Positions 1 to 8,304 of a DNA stretch of 34,015 bases are shown here, one piece after another. The notes under the pieces are model-generated. The model saw nothing but the letters and a program-made list of their open reading frames with translations, had not been told where the DNA came from and searched no databases. Origin of the DNA: JAATGA01 sp047605605. Its GTDB lineage: Bacteria; Pseudomonadota; Alphaproteobacteria; Rhodobacterales; Rhodobacteraceae. The stretch covers positions 1 to 34,015 of the forward strand of contig JASGFG010000040.1 of NCBI GenBank assembly GCA_047605605.1, written 5' to 3'. The first letter of the stretch is position 1. The number at the start of each line of letters is the position of its first letter. The position numbers and the translations under genes are program-made.

Positions 1-56
1 TAAATATCCTCGGGGGGTGAGGGCCGCAGGCCCGAGGGGGGCAGACAGCCCCCCTT
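1..56 (-). repeat. Hairpin-rich intergenic repeat, copy 1 (cut by window edge), probable terminator
   Basis: Read on the minus strand directly after the phosphodiesterase stop codon. A 7-bp stem (36-42 GGGGGGC with 48-54 GCCCCCC, loop AGACA) is followed by a second small stem (21-25 GGGCC with 29-33 GGCCC) and then by CCCCCCGAGGATATTTA running off the window. The last part matches the 3' part of the element at 9831-9955 (CCCCCGTGGGATATTTG). The hairpins probably end the transporter operon. That this belongs to a repeat family dispersed in Rhodobacterales genomes is my recollection; two related copies are what the window shows. Confidence 0.6.
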
Positions 57-1028
57 CTACGCCGACAGGAACGACACCGCCTGCATCGAAGGCGGCACCT
101 TCACCCCTAGCCGGGTCAGGATCGCGGGCGCCAGCGAAAGCTGGTCCAGAACCTCGTCCGCCGCGGGGGCCGGACTGTCCCCGAAATAGTAAAGCGCGAA
201 ATCCTGCTGCAACTCTCCCGCGCCGCCGTGATGGCCCCGCGCGTCCTGGCCGTGGTCGGCGGTCACGATCACCTCATACCCGTTCTCGCGCCAGCGGCTG
301 ATCCACGGCGCAAGCTGGGCATCCATGGCGAAACAGGCATGGTCCATTTCCTCGCAGTCATGAAAGAACCGATGCCCCATGCTGTCCAGCGTGCAGGTGT
401 GCAGCATCCCGTATTGAATGCCGAACCGTTCCGTCAGCCGCGTCAGCGTGGCGAACAGATCCACGTCCGAAGGCGTCATCTGGTTGGCATGGCCATAGCC
501 GGTCATGGTATGGAACCGGCCATGGCTGATCGGGCCATCCTCGGGCTCGTCATATTCGATGTCGCGCACCGGGTCGAAGGGGCTGCGGTTGTACAGCTCC
601 GACCAGAAGGAATGCGCCACCGCCCCGGTCAGCCCGCCCGCCGCCCGCACCTCGGAAAACACGTCGGGACATTCCAGCCGCCGGACATATTCGTTGCCCC
701 AGACGTGGTGCGCTTGCGGCGGCACCCCGGTGTGGATCGAGGCATAGCAGGATGCGCTGGTCGACGGCAGCACCGCCCGCATCCGCCAGACCCGCGCCTC
801 GCCCGACTGGACCCAGCCTTCCAGATTGCCGAACAGCCGGCGAAAGTTGGCATAAGGCACGCCGTCAAGGATGATCAGCAACAGCTTGCGAAAAGGGGCC
901 TGCGCTACCTCGGCCAGTTTCTTCGCCGATTTCTTCGCCTTTTTCTGGTCGTAGCGGATGACCGAAGATGCCGGACTCAATTTCCTGCGCTTTCCATTTT
1001 GCGATGTTTCAGCACCTCTTCCAGCCAT
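57..1028 (-). CDS. Alkaline phosphatase superfamily protein (type I phosphodiesterase/nucleotide pyrophosphatase-like)
   Basis: Predicted metal-dependent phosphohydrolase of 323 residues. Metal-site signatures of the superfamily are visible: Asp55 in LIILDG, a nucleophile region PSTSASCYASIHTG around residues 88-101, Asp215 and His219 in LDSMGH, Asp258-His259 in TADHG, and His266/267 in GHHGG. No signal peptide is seen; the N-terminus is Lys/Arg-rich, so a cytoplasmic enzyme is likely. The ATG start overlaps the preceding ATPase gene by 52 bases and has no good ribosome-binding site. A TTG at 980 overlapping the upstream TGA is an alternative, giving a protein 16 residues shorter. It is the last gene of the peptide-type ABC operon, which suggests that it acts on the imported compound. 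Substrate (phosphodiester, phosphonate or nucleotide) is unknown. Confidence 0.8.
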   Translation of the reverse strand: MAGRGAETSQNGKRRKLSPASSVIRYDQKKAKKSAKKLAEVAQAPFRKLLLIILDGVPYANFRRLFGNLEGWVQSGEARVWRMRAVLPSTSASCYASIHTGVPPQAHHVWGNEYVRRLECPDVFSEVRAAGGLTGAVAHSFWSELYNRSPFDPVRDIEYDEPEDGPISHGRFHTMTGYGHANQMTPSDVDLFATLTRLTERFGIQYGMLHTCTLDSMGHRFFHDCEEMDHACFAMDAQLAPWISRWRENGYEVIVTADHGQDARGHHGGAGELQQDFALYYFGDSPAPAADEVLDQLSLAPAILTRLGVKVPPSMQAVSFLSA

Positions 1029-2617
1029 CCCAGCCGCATTTCCGGCACAGAAGACAACAAAAGGTCGGTATAGTCGTCAAACGGCGGGGTCAGCACGTCG
1101 GTCTTGCCGCCATAGCGGACCACCTGCCCGCGATACATCACCGCGATCTTGTCGGCGATGGCGCGCACTGTGGCCAGATCGTGGGTGATGAACAGATAGG
1201 CCACGTTCTCCTGCTTTTGCAAATCCAGCAGCAGCTTCAGGATGCCGTCCGCGACCAGCGGGTCCAGCGCCGAAGTCACCTCGTCGCAGATGATCAGCTT
1301 CGGCTTGGCGGCCAGCGCGCGGGCGATGCAGACCCGCTGCTTCTGCCCGCCCGAAAGCTCGGCCGGATAGCGGTCGGCAAAGCCCTTGCCCATCTCGATC
1401 TGGTCCAGCAGGTCTTGCAGGCGCTTTTTCTTCGCCTCGCCCTTCAGGTCGAAATAGAACTCCAGCGGGCGGCCAATGATCTGGCCGACCGTCTGGCGCG
1501 GGTTCATCGCCGTATCGGCCATCTGATAGATCATCTGCAATTCGCGCAGGTCGTCGCGTTTGCGCCCGGCCAGATCGCGCGACAACTCGCGCCCGGCAAA
1601 GGTGATCTTGCCTTGCAACGGCGGCAAAAGCCCGGTGATCGCACGGGCCAGCGTCGACTTGCCCGACCCCGATTCCCCCACCACCGCCAGCGTCTGCCCC
1701 GCAGGCAGGTCGACGTTCACATTCTTCAACACGTCGAAATTCGTGCCGCGATAGCGCGCCGTCACATGCGACACCGACAGGACCGGCGGCGCCTCACGCT
1801 TTTCCTCATGCTCGATCGACCGGACCGAGACCAGAGCCTGGGTATAGGCCTGCTGCGGCGCGTTGATGATCTGGTCGGTCGTGCCGTATTCGACCTTTTT
1901 CCCGTGCCGCAGCACCAGAATGTCGTCGGCCACCTGCGCCACCACGGCCAGATCGTGGGTGATATACAGCGCGGCCACACCGGTGTCGTGGATCGCCTCT
2001 TTGATCGCGGCCAGAACGTCGATCTGCGTCGTCACGTCCAGCGCGGTCGTCGGCTCGTCGAACACCACCAGATCGGGCTTGGGGCACAGTGCCATCGCCG
2101 TCATCGCCCGCTGCAACTGCCCGCCCGAGACCTGATGGGGATACCGCTCGCCAAAGGTGTCGGGGTTGGGCAGGCCCAGCTTCTTGAACAACTCGCGCGC
2201 GCGTTTCTCGGCCTGCGCCCGCGGCATGATCCTGTTCTTCAACGTGGTCTCGATCACTTGATCCATCAGCCGCTTCGACGGGTTGAAGGACGCCGCCGCC
2301 GATTGCGCGACATAGGTGACTTCCTTGCCGCGCAGGTCGCGCAGCTTGCCCGCGCCCAGCTTGATGATGTCGCGCCCGTTCAGGATGATATGCCCGCCCG
2401 ACAGCCGCGCGCCGCCGCGGGCATAGGACATGGACGACAGCCCGATGGTCGATTTCCCCGCCCCGGATTCGCCGATCAGCCCCAGCACCTTGCCCGGCTT
2501 CAGCGAAACTGACACGTCATCGACCAGCACCACATGTTTTGGCGGCTCGCCCGGAGGATAGCTGGTCGCCTCGATCCGCAGGTGCTGGATGTCCAGCAGG
2601 TTCTTTGCATCAGGCAC
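977..2617 (-). CDS. Peptide/nickel-type ABC transporter, fused double ATP-binding protein (DppD-DppF-like)
   Basis: Energises the importer encoded by this operon; cytoplasmic face of the inner membrane. The 546-residue protein holds two complete ATPase domains. Domain 1 has Walker A GESGAGKST (49-57), signature VSGGQ (163-167) and Walker B LVVFDE (183-188). Domain 2 has Walker A GESGSGKST (314-322), signature LSGGQ (421-425) and Walker B LIICDE (441-446). Length and arrangement fit GsiA/YejF-type fusions rather than separate DppD and DppF. The start is GTG at 2617, preceded by AAAGGGGG at a good distance, and it overlaps the stop of the upstream permease by 8 bases, so translation is coupled. 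The two halves are unequal in the signature flank (QLQRAMTAMAL versus QKQRVCIARAL), as usual in this family. Confidence 0.95.
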   Translation of the reverse strand: MPDAKNLLDIQHLRIEATSYPPGEPPKHVVLVDDVSVSLKPGKVLGLIGESGAGKSTIGLSSMSYARGGARLSGGHIILNGRDIIKLGAGKLRDLRGKEVTYVAQSAAASFNPSKRLMDQVIETTLKNRIMPRAQAEKRARELFKKLGLPNPDTFGERYPHQVSGGQLQRAMTAMALCPKPDLVVFDEPTTALDVTTQIDVLAAIKEAIHDTGVAALYITHDLAVVAQVADDILVLRHGKKVEYGTTDQIINAPQQAYTQALVSVRSIEHEEKREAPPVLSVSHVTARYRGTNFDVLKNVNVDLPAGQTLAVVGESGSGKSTLARAITGLLPPLQGKITFAGRELSRDLAGRKRDDLRELQMIYQMADTAMNPRQTVGQIIGRPLEFYFDLKGEAKKKRLQDLLDQIEMGKGFADRYPAELSGGQKQRVCIARALAAKPKLIICDEVTSALDPLVADGILKLLLDLQKQENVAYLFITHDLATVRAIADKIAVMYRGQVVRYGGKTDVLTPPFDDYTDLLLSSVPEMRLGWLEEVLKHRKMESAGN

Positions 2618-3425
2618 CGCGGCCCCCTTTCAGGCTGGTCGTGCGGCTCAGCACCCAGTCGGCGACGAGGTTGACGGAAATCGCCAGTGCGGCGATGGCG
2701 GCGGCGGGCATCAGCGCGGCGGATGTGCCATAGATCAGCCCGTCCTTGTTTTCCTTGACCATGCCGCCCCAGTCGGCCAGCGGCGGCTGCACGCCAAGGC
2801 CCAGGAAGGACAGGGTGGAAATGAACAGCACCGCAAAGATGAAGCGCAGCCCGAATTCCGCCACCAAGGGCGACAGCGCATTCGGCAGGATCTCCTTGAA
2901 GATGACCCAGCCCTGCCCCTCGCCGCGCAGCTTGGCCGCCTCGACATAATCCATCACGGCGATGTCGACCGCGACGGCGCGGGCCAGGCGGAACACGCGG
3001 GTGGAATCCAGAATGCCCATGACAAGGATCAGCACCAGCAGGTTCAGCGGCAGCACCGACAGCACCACCAGCGCCACGATCAGCGACGGAATCGCCATCA
3101 TCAGATCGACGATCCGCGACAGGATCTGATCGGTCCACCCTCCTTTGACGGCGGCCAGAAAACCGAAGAAGGCCCCCAGCGAAAACGCCAGCACCGACGA
3201 GGCCAGCGCGACAAAGATGGTGATCTGCGCCCCATACATCAGACGGGACAGGATATCCCGTCCGATGGTATCGGTGCCCAGCCAGTATTGCGACGAGGGC
3301 GGTTCCCACACGCCCCCCACCGCGGCATCCAGCGGATAGGGCGCGATCCATTGCGCGAAGATCGCTATGAACAGGAACAGCCCGGTGAAGAACAGGCCGA
3401 TGGCGGCCGAAACGGTCAGTTTCAT
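2610..3425 (-). CDS. Peptide-type ABC transporter permease (DppC-like)
   Basis: Inner-membrane subunit of the importer, 271 residues. The family signature WLGTDTIGRDILSR lies at residues 48-61, between the first membrane segment and the main transmembrane bundle. The cytoplasmic EAA loop that docks on the ATPase runs from about 162 to 182 (EAAKLRG...EILPN). Several hydrophobic segments (about 8-27, 68-92, 110-140, 190-212, 235-258) fit the usual fold. Its ATG overlaps the stop of the DppB-like gene in an ATGA junction, indicating coupled synthesis of the two permeases. DppC-type proteins usually pair with a DppB partner, which is present next door. Solute specificity cannot be read from this subunit. 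Confidence 0.93.
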   Translation of the reverse strand: MKLTVSAAIGLFFTGLFLFIAIFAQWIAPYPLDAAVGGVWEPPSSQYWLGTDTIGRDILSRLMYGAQITIFVALASSVLAFSLGAFFGFLAAVKGGWTDQILSRIVDLMMAIPSLIVALVVLSVLPLNLLVLILVMGILDSTRVFRLARAVAVDIAVMDYVEAAKLRGEGQGWVIFKEILPNALSPLVAEFGLRFIFAVLFISTLSFLGLGVQPPLADWGGMVKENKDGLIYGTSAALMPAAAIAALAISVNLVADWVLSRTTSLKGGRGA

Positions 3426-4378
3426 TTCGGATGCCTCAGCCGTGGGTTGGCGACGATGGAAACCACGTCGGCAAGGATGTTCAGCCCGATATAGACGGCG
3501 GCAAAGACCAGCCCCACCGCCTGCACCACCGGCAGGTCGCGCTTGGTCACATGGTCGACAAGGTATTGGCCAAGGGCGTTATAGCTGAACACCACCTCGA
3601 CCACGACGACGCCGACCACCAGATACGCCAGGTTCAGCACCACGACCGAGACGATGGGCGCGATGGCGTTCGGAAAGGCATGGCGCCAGATCACCTGCAT
3701 CGGGGTCAGGCCCTTCAGCTCGGCCGTTTCGATATAGGCCGACTGCATGACGTTCAGGATAGCCGCGCGGGTCATCCGCATCATGTGGGCCAGAACCACC
3801 ATGACCAGCACGATCACTGGCAGGGCGACGGCCTGCAACTTGGCCCAGAATCCCATCCCGGGGAACACCATGGCGACCGGCTGGAATATCGGGAACACCT
3901 GGGTCAGAAGAAAGATGACGAAATAGGCGGCCACGAATTCCGGCAGGCTGATCGTGGTCAGCGTCACCCCGGAAATCACCTTGTCGGGCCAGCGCCCGGC
4001 ATAGCGCGCCGCGATCAGCCCCAGGATCAGCGCCAGAGGCACCGCGATGACGGCGGCGCAGACGGCAAGGAACAGCGTATTGCCAAGACGTTGCCCGATC
4101 GCCTGCGCGATGTCGGTGCCATTGGTCAGCGACTTGCCCAGATCGCCGGTCAGAACACCGCCGAGCCAGTGGAAATACCGCACCAGCGGCGGCTGATCGA
4201 GGCCCATCTGCGCGCGCAGGTTGGCCAGCGCCTGCGGCGTCGCCGACTGGCCCAGGATCGCCTGGGCGGTATCCCCCGGCAGGGCCTCGACCCCCAGGAA
4301 GATCACCGCGGACACGACCAGCAACAGCAGGAGACCCAGCGCAACGCGCTGGATCACCAGTTTCAGGATCGGATGCAC
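3422..4378 (-). CDS. Peptide-type ABC transporter permease (DppB-like)
   Basis: Second inner-membrane subunit, 318 residues. The N-terminal membrane helix (about 9-30) is followed by the family periplasmic signature MGLDQPPLVRYFHWL (58-72) and GDLGKSL (78-84). The EAA loop is at about 215-238 (YIETAELKG...RHAFPNA), with Glu-Thr-Ala in place of Glu-Ala-Ala. The remaining hydrophobic stretches fit a six-helix DppB fold. It starts 10 bases after the solute-binding protein gene and ends in an ATGA overlap with the DppC-like gene, so the two permeases are made together. Assignment to the family is secure; the transported solute is not known. Confidence 0.93.
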   Translation of the reverse strand: MHPILKLVIQRVALGLLLLLVVSAVIFLGVEALPGDTAQAILGQSATPQALANLRAQMGLDQPPLVRYFHWLGGVLTGDLGKSLTNGTDIAQAIGQRLGNTLFLAVCAAVIAVPLALILGLIAARYAGRWPDKVISGVTLTTISLPEFVAAYFVIFLLTQVFPIFQPVAMVFPGMGFWAKLQAVALPVIVLVMVVLAHMMRMTRAAILNVMQSAYIETAELKGLTPMQVIWRHAFPNAIAPIVSVVVLNLAYLVVGVVVVEVVFSYNALGQYLVDHVTKRDLPVVQAVGLVFAAVYIGLNILADVVSIVANPRLRHPK

Positions 4379-4388
4379 CGCCCGCGCC

Positions 4389-5972
4389 TCAGGCCAGCCA
4401 GCAACGGGACATGGCGCGTCCGTTCATCAGTTCGCCGTTCGGGTCTTCATACCAGCCCTGGATTTCGTCGCGCACACCGTCGACGAAATCGTTGAACATC
4501 GGACAGATCAGGCCGCCCTCATCGCGAACGATATGCGCCATCTTGGAGTATTCCTCCTTGCGCTTGGCCTCGTCCAGCTCACCCCGCGCCGCCATCAGCA
4601 GATCGTCGAAGGTGGCGTTCTTGAACTTGGTGTCGTTCCAGTCGGCGGTCGACAGATAGGCGGTCGAATACATCTGGTCCTGCACCGGACGCCCGCCCCA
4701 ATAGGATGCGCAGAAGGGCTCGACGTTCCAGACGTTCGACCAGTAGCCGTCATCGGGTTCCAGCTTGACTTGCAGCGGGATGCCCGCCGCCTGCGCGCTG
4801 GCGGCGAACAGGTTGGCCGCATCAACCGCGCCCGGGAAGGCGCCGGGGGCGGTGCGCAGGATGATCGGGCTGCCGTCGTGGCCAGTCTTGTCGTAGTATT
4901 CCTTGGCCTTGGCCGCATCGTATTCGCGCTGCGGGATGGTATCGTCGAACAGCGGATAGGCCGAGTTGATCGGGAAGTCGTTCCCCATCGACCCCAGGCC
5001 GCCCAGGATCTTCTGCACCATCTCGTCGCGCTTGATCGCCAGCTTCAGCGCCATGCGCATGTCGTTGTTGTCGAAAGGCGCCTTGTCGCAGTGCATGATG
5101 AAGACATAATGCCCGCGACCCGCGACCGCCTTGACCTGCACACCCTTGCCCCGCTTCAGCAGCTCGGCGATCTTGGGATCGACCCGGTTCATCATATGAA
5201 CCTGCCCCGATTGCAGCGCGGCGGTCCGGGCGGTGTTGTCGTTGATGATCAGGATCTCGATCTGGTCGGCATGGCCAGTATTCGGATCGAAATAGTTAGG
5301 GTTCTTGGTGAAACCGATGCGCACGCCGGGCTCGAATACCTCAAGTTTGTAGGGGCCGGCGCCGATGCCGGCGGTGGGTTTGTCGACGCCGCCGCCCGGC
5401 TGGATGATCAGGTGATAGTCCGCCATGAGGAACGGCAGGTCGGCATTGGCCGCCCCCAAGGTCAGGACGACCTTGTCCCCCTCGGCCTTCATCTCCGAAA
5501 TGCCCTTTACCACCCCAAGCGCACCGGACTGGGCCTTTTCATCGGTATGGCGTTTCAGGGTCGCGACCACATCCTCGGCGGTGACGGGCTGGCCGTTGTG
5601 GAATTCCACGCCCTTGCGCATCTTGAAGGTCCAGACCTTCGCGTCGGGCGAGGATGAAACCTCCTCGGCCAGGCGCATCTCGACGCCGCCTTTCGCGCCC
5701 TCGGTGACCAGCGTTTCGCCCCAGGTCACGTTGGTCATGAACGGCACTTCCGAGGCCGCCAGTGCCGGGTCCAGCGAGTTCGTGCTTTCGCCACCCGCCA
5801 CGCCGGCGCGGATCAGCCCGCCCTTCTTCGGCCCTTCGGCACGAACCGCGCGGGCCAGCAGCGTGTTGGCCACCGCGGCCGAGATTCCCAGCGCACCGCA
5901 GCGGCCAAGGAAATCCCGTCGGCTGTAGGTGCCGCGCGCCGTGCGGATCAGAAGGTCTTTCATTTCATCCAT
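4389..5972 (-). CDS. Tat-exported ABC transporter solute-binding protein (DppA/SBP_bac_5 family)
   Basis: Periplasmic receptor that should feed the permeases encoded downstream. The start at 5972 is chosen because AGGGAGA stands 8 bases upstream; the open frame runs further upstream (to 6167) but that part has no receptor-like sequence. This gives 527 residues. A twin-arginine motif SRRDFLG (17-23), a hydrophobic stretch ALGISAAVANTLLA and a likely cleavage near residue 45 (RAVRA before EG) predict export in a folded state by Tat, less usual than Sec for this family. The mature part resembles oligopeptide/dipeptide/nickel-binding proteins: TFKMRKGVEFHNGQPVTAED is a typical cluster-C stretch. 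The signal could also mean a bound cofactor, but none is evident. Confidence 0.93.
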   Translation of the reverse strand: MDEMKDLLIRTARGTYSRRDFLGRCGALGISAAVANTLLARAVRAEGPKKGGLIRAGVAGGESTNSLDPALAASEVPFMTNVTWGETLVTEGAKGGVEMRLAEEVSSSPDAKVWTFKMRKGVEFHNGQPVTAEDVVATLKRHTDEKAQSGALGVVKGISEMKAEGDKVVLTLGAANADLPFLMADYHLIIQPGGGVDKPTAGIGAGPYKLEVFEPGVRIGFTKNPNYFDPNTGHADQIEILIINDNTARTAALQSGQVHMMNRVDPKIAELLKRGKGVQVKAVAGRGHYVFIMHCDKAPFDNNDMRMALKLAIKRDEMVQKILGGLGSMGNDFPINSAYPLFDDTIPQREYDAAKAKEYYDKTGHDGSPIILRTAPGAFPGAVDAANLFAASAQAAGIPLQVKLEPDDGYWSNVWNVEPFCASYWGGRPVQDQMYSTAYLSTADWNDTKFKNATFDDLLMAARGELDEAKRKEEYSKMAHIVRDEGGLICPMFNDFVDGVRDEIQGWYEDPNGELMNGRAMSRCWLA

Positions 5973-6021
5973 TGTCGTCTCCCTGCGGCCCCGGTTGATT
6001 GTTTGGATGGGCCAGTTTTTG

Positions 6022-6037
6022 TTGATTATCGAATCAA
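6022..6037. promoter_or_regulatory. Candidate operator upstream of the ABC operon (TTGATT-N4-AATCAA)
   Basis: Perfect 6-bp inverted repeat TTGATT/AATCAA around ATCG, 50-65 bases before the solute-binding protein start in a 128-base gap. It lies in a locally AT-rich patch that contrasts with its surroundings. A role as a repressor or activator site is inference; no regulator gene is adjacent. Confidence 0.35.
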
Positions 6038-6080
6038 TAACCCCCGAATCTCCTTTCCGCCAAGACATTTCGCCGCAGGC

Positions 6081-6094
6081 GGACAAGTTTGTCC
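6081..6094. promoter_or_regulatory. Second inverted repeat in the same gap (GGACAA-N2-TTGTCC)
   Basis: A 6-bp inverted repeat with a GT centre lies just after the hydrolase stop codon (6101) and about 110 bases before the solute-binding protein start. It could be a second operator or part of the upstream promoter. The sequence differs from the 6022-6037 repeat, so it would bind another protein if it is functional. Confidence 0.25.
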
Positions 6095-6100
6095 AAAGGG

Positions 6101-8086
6101 TCAAACGAAGTCGCGCGGCACCTCGTCCTTCCATTCGCGGTGAAAGACCTGCGCCTCGCCTTCCCATGCGGTCAGGGTGGCCTTCATCACCAGATGGGCG
6201 GCCGTCGCGGTCATTTCCGTTTCGGCCAGGGTGCGCACCGACCAGTCCCCGCGCGCGATGCCCTGATGCCAGACGGTGTGCATCCGTGCCGAAAGCGGAT
6301 CATCGGGACGGATTTCCCAGATTTCGGTCATCTTCTCGGTATTGATCAGGCCGGTATCGGGGTTTTCCACGCGACCCAGATCGTCCTCGACCACCATCGT
6401 CACCGTGCCGCCGATCAGATCGCGGTCGATGCGGCGGATGGACCGGTCGCCGTTGCGCACCCGGCGCGAGGGGCGGGCGGCCTCGGGCTCAGGCGGGGTC
6501 CAGCCTGCCGCGGGCCCGGTCAGGACCGGCAGGCGCAGGCTGCCCGCGGTCAGGGTCAGCGTCCCGGCCTGGGGCGAGGGCCAGAGGAACGGCCAATAGG
6601 TGTTGGACAGCGACAGGCGCAGCCGGTGCCCGGCCGCAAGGCGGTATGCGCAAAGATCCAGCGGAAACTCGATCTCCTCGACCTGGCCTGGCACCATGTG
6701 CGCGGGCCGCTCCATCGAGCTGCGATGGCAAAGGTTCAGCATCCCATGGGCAATGCGCACGGAAGATCCGTCGGGCGCCACATCGCACAGCCGCGCCGCC
6801 ACAAAGCCCAGCGGTTTGTCCGAAGACAGACGCAGACGGACCACCCCCTGCCCCATCAGTTGCAGCGGCGCGTCCAAAGCCGCACCGTCGAAGCAGACCG
6901 CGCGCGCATCGTCCACCACCTGATCGCCGGGCATTTCGGCGTTCAGGCCCATGGGAAAAAACTCTCCCGTCGCCATGCCCAGATCCTGCGGCGTGGCGAT
7001 CCGTGCGCTGAACGGGGCGGCGGCGCCAAGCGTGCCGGGGCCAAGGCCCAGATCCCGCCAGTCCACCCCCGCCTCGGGCGCATCGGTCGCCACCCAGCGG
7101 CCGGGCCGGAAGGCGGCCGAGGCATCGGGGGCGGCACTGTCCAGCATCCAGACCCGCCAGGCGGGATCGCGCTCGGCCCCGTTGTCGATGCCTTTCAGCC
7201 AATGGTCCCACCAGCGGACCATGACCTGAAGGAAACCGATGGCGGGCCCCGGCACCGCGGTATGCGGATACTGGTGGACCCAGGGTCCGACGATCCCCTG
7301 CGCGGGGGCCTTGAGGTTGCGCACCAGATGGCCGCAGGTGTTCATGTAATTGTCGGCCCAGCCCCCGACAGACAGCACCGCCGCCTGGATGGCCGACCAG
7401 TCCTCGCACACCGAGCCATGCTTCCAATAGGTATCGCGCGCCTGGTGACGCGCCCAGTGGGGTGCAAGGAACGGCTCGTTCTCCAGCCGGGTCAGCCAGT
7501 CTTCGCGCCAGTCGGGGCGCAGTTCGGGGTCGGCCGGGCGGCTGGAATAGGCCAGCATCACGCTGCCCCAGCCCATGTTTTCGCCCAGAAGGCAGCCGCC
7601 CTTGAAATGGATGTCATCGGCGAAACGGTCGGTGGTGGAGCAGACCGAAACCACCGCCTTCAGCGCCGGGGGGCGCAGGAATGCCGTCTGAAGGCAGTTG
7701 AAGCCGCCCCAGCTCTTGCCCATCATTCCCACGGTGCCGGTGCACCACGGCTGGGCCGCCAGCCATGCGATGACCTCGACCGCATCGGCCAGTTCCTGTT
7801 CGGAATATTCATCGGTCATCAGGCCCTGGCTGTCGCCGTTGCCGCGCATGTCGACGCGGACAGAGGCATAGCCATGACCCGCGACGTAAGGGTGCATCAA
7901 CTCGTCACGGTCCAGAGTGCCGTCGCGCTTGCGATAGGGGATGTATTCCAGCACCGCGGGAACGGGATTCGTCGCGGCGTCCTCGGGCATCCAGACGCGG
8001 GCAGACAACCGGCAGCCGTCCGGCAGGGGGATGCCCATGTCCGGCGTCTCGACGATCTTGCGAGGAAATTCGGTGACGTGCTTCAT
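6101..8086 (-). CDS. CocE/NonD family alpha/beta hydrolase (X-Pro dipeptidyl-peptidase S15-like)
   Basis: Predicted serine hydrolase of 661 residues acting on ester or amide bonds. The N-terminal half is an alpha/beta hydrolase: oxyanion region YIPYRKRDGT (49-58), VDMRGNGDSQG (78-88) and nucleophile elbow GMMGKSWGG with Ser125. The C-terminal part (about 380-590) is the jelly-roll domain typical of CocE and S15 enzymes. No signal peptide is seen. The start at 8086 is preceded by GGAAGG; the frame stays open to 8437 but the extra part overlaps betC on the other strand and is unlike the family. It stands 128 bases upstream of the ABC operon in the same direction, so it may hydrolyse the imported compound. 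The family includes cocaine esterase and glutaryl-7-ACA acylase; the substrate here is unknown. Confidence 0.88.
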   Translation of the reverse strand: MKHVTEFPRKIVETPDMGIPLPDGCRLSARVWMPEDAATNPVPAVLEYIPYRKRDGTLDRDELMHPYVAGHGYASVRVDMRGNGDSQGLMTDEYSEQELADAVEVIAWLAAQPWCTGTVGMMGKSWGGFNCLQTAFLRPPALKAVVSVCSTTDRFADDIHFKGGCLLGENMGWGSVMLAYSSRPADPELRPDWREDWLTRLENEPFLAPHWARHQARDTYWKHGSVCEDWSAIQAAVLSVGGWADNYMNTCGHLVRNLKAPAQGIVGPWVHQYPHTAVPGPAIGFLQVMVRWWDHWLKGIDNGAERDPAWRVWMLDSAAPDASAAFRPGRWVATDAPEAGVDWRDLGLGPGTLGAAAPFSARIATPQDLGMATGEFFPMGLNAEMPGDQVVDDARAVCFDGAALDAPLQLMGQGVVRLRLSSDKPLGFVAARLCDVAPDGSSVRIAHGMLNLCHRSSMERPAHMVPGQVEEIEFPLDLCAYRLAAGHRLRLSLSNTYWPFLWPSPQAGTLTLTAGSLRLPVLTGPAAGWTPPEPEAARPSRRVRNGDRSIRRIDRDLIGGTVTMVVEDDLGRVENPDTGLINTEKMTEIWEIRPDDPLSARMHTVWHQGIARGDWSVRTLAETEMTATAAHLVMKATLTAWEGEAQVFHREWKDEVPRDFV

Positions 8087-8304
8087 GGCTGGCCTTCCGT
8101 GAGTGGCGCAATGAGGCATCGGAGGCGCAGGATTCGACGGGTGGAAACCGGCGCATTGGCTCGCATTTCCGACATGGTCCGAAGAACCGCCGTTTCCGCC
8201 GCAGCCCATGTCGCTAGCGGACCAGACGCCCGGAATGATCCGGCAAGGATCGCGGCGACGGGTGCCCGCAAGGGGGGCAAGATGCCGAAAGGATGGGCAG
8301 GGAC

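Noticed and set aside
228..1073. Long plus-strand open frames opposite the transporter operon
   Set aside because: They mirror the codon pattern of the minus-strand genes in GC-rich DNA, are rich in Arg, His, Gln and Pro, and have no domain signature. The same holds for the long antisense frames opposite yidC, the MFS gene, bztC, rluC and rarA.
5973..6167. 65-residue N-terminal extension of the solute-binding protein
   Set aside because: The twin-arginine signal and a good ribosome-binding site put the start at 5972; the extension runs through the intergenic palindromes.
8170..8223. Inverted repeat CGACATGG/CCATGTCG in the hydrolase-betC gap
   Set aside because: Arms are 38 bases apart and the sequence is not AT-rich or promoter-like; 8-bp matches at that distance are not compelling.
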